64,000 nt of DNA from Gordionus sp. m RMFG-2023 (taxonomy: Eukaryota; Nematomorpha; Gordioida; Chordodea; Parachordodidae), in the NCBI RefSeq assembly GCF_954871325.1, contig NC_088778.1, forward strand, positions 23,855,120 through 23,919,119, given 5' to 3'. Both the position numbers and the translations under genes were made by a program. Within the stretch, counting starts at the first letter, position 1. The number at the start of each line of letters is the position of its first letter. The notes beneath the pieces were generated by a model. It worked only from the letters and a program-made list of their open reading frames with translations. It made no database searches and was not told where the DNA came from. Below, in pieces: positions 60,601-64,000 of this stretch.

Positions 60601-62517
60601 TAAGTTTAGATAAATATCTAATAAAACAAATCAAGAATGGTTGAGGTGGAGAAATTTATAGGAGTGCACTTTGACAAAATAAATTGGCACAAATTAAAGG
60701 GGAAGATATAGAGTTTCATAGAACACAACCAACTATCCTATATAGTTAGAAATGGCCACGCAAAGAATCAGACATGAGCAGATTACCGACAATGGAGGTG
60801 ATAATGTTGAGGATGATAGCTGGGGTAACCAAAAAGGATAAGATATGAAATATAAATATACTAGGAAGTTTAAAATTAGTGCCCATAAAACAAGAATTAT
60901 TATAAACAGACTAAGATGTTAAAGTAATATGAGGAGAGGGCCCGAAAACTATATATTGAACAAGGTTAAGGTAATCAGTAGAGAGAGACCGAAATTCCAA
61001 TATGCCAATAATATAAAAGCTAATATCACAAAATATAAATCGAATAGGGGAAATTATATGAACAAATTAGAATGTAAAATATCAAAGGTGATTACCCGAA
61101 AAGGTGAAAGCTAAAATAGAATAAAGAATTCTTAATTTTTGGAAGGATAATACCTCCTTAACAAAATTATTAATTACAAGATCATTTTCTCAAGTATATT
61201 ATATCGTTATCATCAATCTAATATGTCTCATTCATATCATTTTCAGACAGATTATTTTAAAATTATAATTTCAAGTTTAATGATAATTATCTATTAATAA
61301 ATAACCTTTATATTTTATTTTAAAGTGATGTAGCGCAAAGTTACTTTTCATTAAAAAAGTAGCGCGCTATCTTAAAGCTACTTTTTAAAGTAAAATGACT
61401 TTTGACGTTATATTTTGTGTTATAAAATGTATATTAAACCGAAAAATTGTTCCATTCAAAGGGGTGAGTAATTATTTTACGGAAAAAATTTCTTTGATAA
61501 GGATAGGACTTGCAATTTGACGATACACTATTATCTCCGTTGAATTCTTCATCGAAGTCCTTGAATTGAAAATGTTGGTACATCGAGTAACAAGATCCCA
61601 AAAAGTGAGGATCAATTCCAAATAATTTTTTGGTGCCCGTGCTGGCAAGTTTAATGATTTCGTTTATTTCATTTGGGTCCCCTTAAAATATATGATATAT
61701 TACAAATGAATATTACAAATTTCTTAGTGAATATCATCCCATTTAGCCTTTTTGGAAAGCTCTTCGGGATACCCCCCCCCCACCATTTACCTGGCAGAGA
61801 ATTCGCTAGTGGCAAACTTCCTTACCAAACCTACCCCTGACCCACCTAAAAAGTTGTAATCTAAAAATTAGTCTCGAGCATATTTATAAAATAAAATTAT
61901 GTTAAAATGCTATCAATGGACGAATGCTCTTAAAATCGAAATTAATACTTTATTAATAAAAGTAAATCTTTTTTACCAATTATTTTGCCTTTAGTTTTCA
62001 AATATTCTTTATTTGTACTTTACCCTATCCCTTAACCTATACCCCTCCCCCTGCTTGAATATCTTACGCCACTGATTTAATGTATAATAATTATAATTAA
62101 TATACTTTATAAATTTTAATTTTAATGTTTACTATTTTTTACGAAATTAGATATATTTAAAATTTTCCTGGGTGAATGAATATAAATATTTAAATATGTA
62201 TTGGATTTCAAAATAAAAAATAAGTGAGGTTAGTAAATAAATTTTATTTCTCAAATGACCTCTAGTGTAATAATTTCAATAAAGTTTAATTTAAAAACAA
62301 AAGAGAAATTCAACTAACCAAAGATTCCATATATTGGACGGTCGCTTTTAATTTTCTTTGATGTCGCATATGAATTTAATGCCATAAATCCATATTGCAC
62401 ATAAATTAGAGCTATATAAGTCATATGATATGCTTGATTTATATATGCCATCGATTGTAGACCCATAGAAAAGTTTTGTGTTATTTCGTCTTTGTAGCGA
62501 GTTAAATGTTCGGAAAG
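51601..62517 (-). CDS. Apolipophorin-like large lipid transfer protein, C-terminal exons
   Basis: This is a secreted carrier of lipids in body fluid, inferred from the family. Exons in coding order are 62517-62319, 61681-61481, 58656-58457, 57518-57291, 56369-55930, 53257-53147, 53096-52985, 52910-52764, 52183-52021 and 51804-51655 (or to a stop at 51601). The von Willebrand D domain reads FGNGYYVTFDG, YLLASDYKNNTFALLG and YHGKIVGLLGNNN, as in arthropod apolipophorins. A C8-like cysteine region follows (CFSTLDPSPYYQACL, then CPALNAYVTMCGAK), then a vWA-like domain (IQIVLLVNPEKE, GYNDVKFGIVTYK). Phases agree from the third exon onwards. Between the second and third they do not, so one exon is missed. 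The N-terminal lipid-binding module lies beyond the window or was not recognised. The stop is uncertain: either 18 codons after the last GT, or after a further 35-nt intron. Introns hold an IS630-like transposon, a LINE fragment and MITEs. Confidence 0.88.
52414..52594. repeat. Foldback MITE, copy 3
   Basis: The left end TAATGTTGTTAAACGGCTC and right end GAGGCGTTTAATTATACTA are family termini. The interior blocks AGCCAAAATATTATGCAGGC and the complement of GGTTGCATAATATTTTTTGG pair with each other, so the element is one long hairpin. It lies in an intron of the lipoprotein gene. Confidence 0.85.
54049..54925 (+). mobile_element. IS630/Tc1-mariner-like transposase relic
   Basis: The first part (54049-54213) encodes a helix-turn-helix region: KLNRVGYSISDIINNLDISR then QVNLAIKIFNDSGKDF. 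Around 54610-54925, pieces in two frames give NCTIIMDNVPF (the second catalytic Asp motif), EMFIKLKTLVRKGG (matching 'EEFFSKWK..VR') and ISFEDFEGYFSQW. Order and spacing fit an IS630-like DDE transposase of about 290 residues. Several stops and at least two frame changes make it dead. No terminal repeats were found. It lies in the 2.7-kb intron between lipoprotein exons 5 and 6, on the opposite strand. Confidence 0.75.
56540..57240. repeat. CGAATA-word repeat cluster in an intron
   Basis: Self-complementary words such as TTATTCGAGATAATTTG, GAATCGAATATTCGATGAA and AACGAATACGAATAATTCC recur at both ends of this stretch. A GC-richer hairpin, CATCCCGTCAAGAAAGACGGG, lies near 56818-56840. It fills most of the intron between lipoprotein exons 4 and 5. 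Confidence 0.5.
59500..59765 (+). repeat. Dispersed repeat, copy B
   Basis: Matches the blocks of 13770-14100 in order: G-rich start, TTTGGCCTAGAGCC core, CATATCTCA, GGAACTCCAGTGATCG, AGTATTTTCCTTTG. The 61-codon open frame across it is not conserved in the other copy. Confidence 0.5.
60302..60479. repeat. Foldback MITE, diverged copy
   Basis: TAGTATTTTTAAAAACC at the left, the blocks GCCGATTTTAAAAGATGGCT and AATCAATATTTTAGTCATAAT, and AATCGGCAAAATTTAAG towards TAAAACTA at the right follow the order of the better copies. The terminal GGCTC motif has decayed. Confidence 0.5.
60770..61010 (+). mobile_element. RTE-like LINE ORF2 C-terminal fragment
   Basis: EVIMLRMIAGVTKKDKI and, after further shared residues, MRRGPENYILNKVKVISRER match the conserved C-terminal region of RTE-type LINEs ('MLRWM.GVTRKDKIRNE...GHV.RRPE...'). 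Several frame changes and stops separate the pieces. The 61-codon frame 60929-61114 is its last part. It may start as early as 60600. It lies antisense in a lipoprotein intron. Confidence 0.7.
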
Positions 62518-63549
62518 CTTTTTTTAAATAATTTTTTTTTAAAATAGTTTTGTCTTTTTTTAAAATTTTCTTTAAATCCATCTAGATCTGTGCGCCGCCA
62601 ACTCAAACCAAGGCCACCGGCAATTTTCTCTCGCTAAAAACAATCGAGATTCAAAAATATTTTAAATCTGGTAATATAGAAATCTTAATAATAATGGGTG
62701 CTTCCATAATTTACATTCTAGCGTAATTTTTTTTGTGGTTGTGGAAATTGATTGAAGAATTAATAACTTAAGCACCATAAATTAAGTCAATTCTAATATT
62801 TACGCCCCAACAATGTTTATATTTTTACCAAACCTTGAGCGGGCATAGTCGAGTGAGCTAAAAAACATCCCATTGCAGATCTCTAGTTCATATAACCCAT
62901 TTAATCTTATTTAGAAATAAAAAATGTATTTCGGGGGAGGGGAAGGATTAAATTCCCGATTGACATTACAAAAGGCCAATCGCTCCCCTCATATTTTATT
63001 TAACAAAATACATGGCTTCATCACTATTATTATTTTTTAAATTCATAAGAAATTTCACAAAAGAGGTATATATATTTTGTAAAAAATATTTTCTAAAGAT
63101 GTTATCATAATGATATATACTGTGTATTTTATATACCATTTCAATTCAAACATTCTCTTATAATAATAGTTATGTCTGAAAATAATTTGATAATCTGATA
63201 TTAAAATGAAATTTAGAAAAACTCACATTTGCTAAATACACAGATTGTAAAGAGTATCTACTTGATATTATAATATTTAAAAAAGGTGTGGTATAGTTTT
63301 TGGGGAAAAGGCTTAGTTTGAAAAGTGTACACCTGCCACAAATACATCTAGGGAAAGAATATTTTTTTTATAGCTGAGATAATGCGAAATGTTCAAAAAA
63401 CATCCTTATGTCCACCAATCTCTACTAAATCATAATTCACCACAATTATAATTTAACTATATTTGATATTTATTTTATATTTCTCACATATTTTGTTTGC
63501 TTTGTTTAATATAACAGAGAGCTGTTTATATCAAAAACAATAGTATGTC
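62518..63549. other. Region upstream of the last recognised lipoprotein exon
   Basis: Further 5' exons were expected here but none were recognised. ATTGCAGATCTCTAG near 62882 equals the terminus of the MITE at 40014, but neither a partner end nor a target duplication is clear. The rest is AT-rich. Confidence 0.4.
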
Positions 63550-64000
63550 TGCGGTTTAGGGGTAAGGAATTTTTAAAAAATATTTGGCGCACGACTCATT
63601 GCCTTGCAAAAACCCATATATCAGGTTAACAGCTACACTTTGTCGTCAAAATGATTTCCTCAAGAATTGAACACGATACATCTCTCATTTTGAGTCCCTA
63701 TCAACTTGGTGTGAGTGTCGCAGGTAGTTGTGAGGTCGCATAACACTCAACTCGTATTTATTTATGAAACGATCCCACAAATGAAATCTCGATTAAGTTC
63801 GACTTCGCCAATGCCTTTAAGACCCTATCTTGGAATTACTTCTTAAATTCGTTCAGCACTTTTTTTCCTGGATATAGCAAATTTTTCCATTCTTACTATC
63901 AATATCATTCCACTTTACAATTCGAATATTTTAATTCGTAAGAAGGGATTAAGCAGGGTGATCGTCTTGGATCATTGCTATTTTGTCAAACAATATAATG
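63550..64000 (+). mobile_element. LINE reverse transcriptase, cut by window end
   Basis: The plus strand encodes KNPYIRLTATLCRQN, then SPYQLGVSVAGSCEVA, ISIKFDFANAFKTLSWNYFL and EGIKQGDRLGSLLFCQ. These match the non-LTR reverse transcriptase blocks 'QLGVGV.GGCEAAVHA', 'KLDF.NAFN' and 'GVQQGDPLGPLLF'. The FDFANAF motif carries the first catalytic Asp. A few frame changes and stops show a dead copy. The YADD-box region lies beyond the window. It could be the same family as the 3' fragment at 23585. Confidence 0.88.

Larger units (their letters stand above)
58657..61480. other. 2.8-kb intron region of the lipoprotein gene, one exon missed
   Basis: The splice phases of the exons on either side (phase 1 and phase 0) demand at least one more exon here. 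A minus-strand stretch near 59900-59940 encoding ITVRLFDSS before a GTGAGC donor is a weak candidate without a clear acceptor. The rest holds the repeats listed separately. Confidence 0.4.

Noticed and set aside
62583-62896. Second copy of the TGCAGATCTCTA MITE
   Set aside because: The right terminus matches, but the proposed left end (TAGATCTGTGCG) is poor and no target duplication is seen.
1-64000. CRISPR array, bacterial operon or phage
   Set aside because: Short tandem units here have no spacers, the genes are intron-split and the proteins are animal-type.
1-64000. tRNA or rRNA genes
   Set aside because: I looked for GGTTCGAATC-like T-arms and conserved rRNA blocks and found nothing convincing; tRNAscan-SE and Rfam searches would settle it.

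Overview
This window is about three-quarters A+T and is almost certainly from the nuclear genome of an invertebrate animal. The genes are split by GT-AG introns, one encodes an apolipophorin-type lipid carrier, and most of the sequence is decayed transposable elements (several hAT lineages, an IS630/Tc1-like element, LINEs, a Ty3-type fossil and many foldback MITEs). I cannot name the species. I recognise no rRNA, tRNA, CRISPR array or bacterial-type operon.

Layout. At 0-2.6 kb lies the N-terminal ATPase half of the mismatch-repair gene PMS2 (minus strand, five exons, three introns of only 39-48 nt). At 3-6.5 kb are hAT-type elements, one with an intact 8-bp target duplication. At 6.56-11 kb is a strand-asymmetric block: a 28-bp satellite, an A-rich tract, a polypurine tract and a C-rich tail. 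At 11.05-11.77 kb is a small two-exon orphan gene with an RVxF-like motif and a four-cysteine tail. At 12.4-16.2 kb are retroelement fossils, a dispersed repeat and a 12-bp tandem array. At 17.0-21.65 kb is the 3' part of a coiled-coil gene on the plus strand. It converges on a three-exon two-pass membrane protein gene on the minus strand (21.87-25.85 kb). At 26-32.6 kb are more hAT relics.

From 32.65 to 47.09 kb runs an apparently complete 18-exon TBL3/UTP13 gene, whose splice phases agree throughout and predict about 905 residues. Its tenth intron is 7.8 kb and holds a transposon nest: two inverted copies of a composite made of two different hAT transposases, with a 396-bp MITE inserted into one of them. 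From 62.5 down to 51.6 kb, on the minus strand, are ten exons of the C-terminal part of an apolipophorin-like large lipid transfer protein (VWD, C8-like and vWA-like regions). Its introns carry an IS630-like transposon, an RTE-like LINE fragment and foldback MITEs. The window ends inside a LINE reverse transcriptase.

The host genes do not form a pathway: they are a DNA repair ATPase, a ribosome-biogenesis WD40 protein, a lipoprotein and three proteins I do not recognise. The notable points are structural: micro-introns beside multi-kilobase repeat-filled introns, nested and inverted hAT copies, a TA-flanked foldback family present at least six times, and G-homopolymers that repeatedly sit beside transposon ends. 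I found no convincing new biological system.
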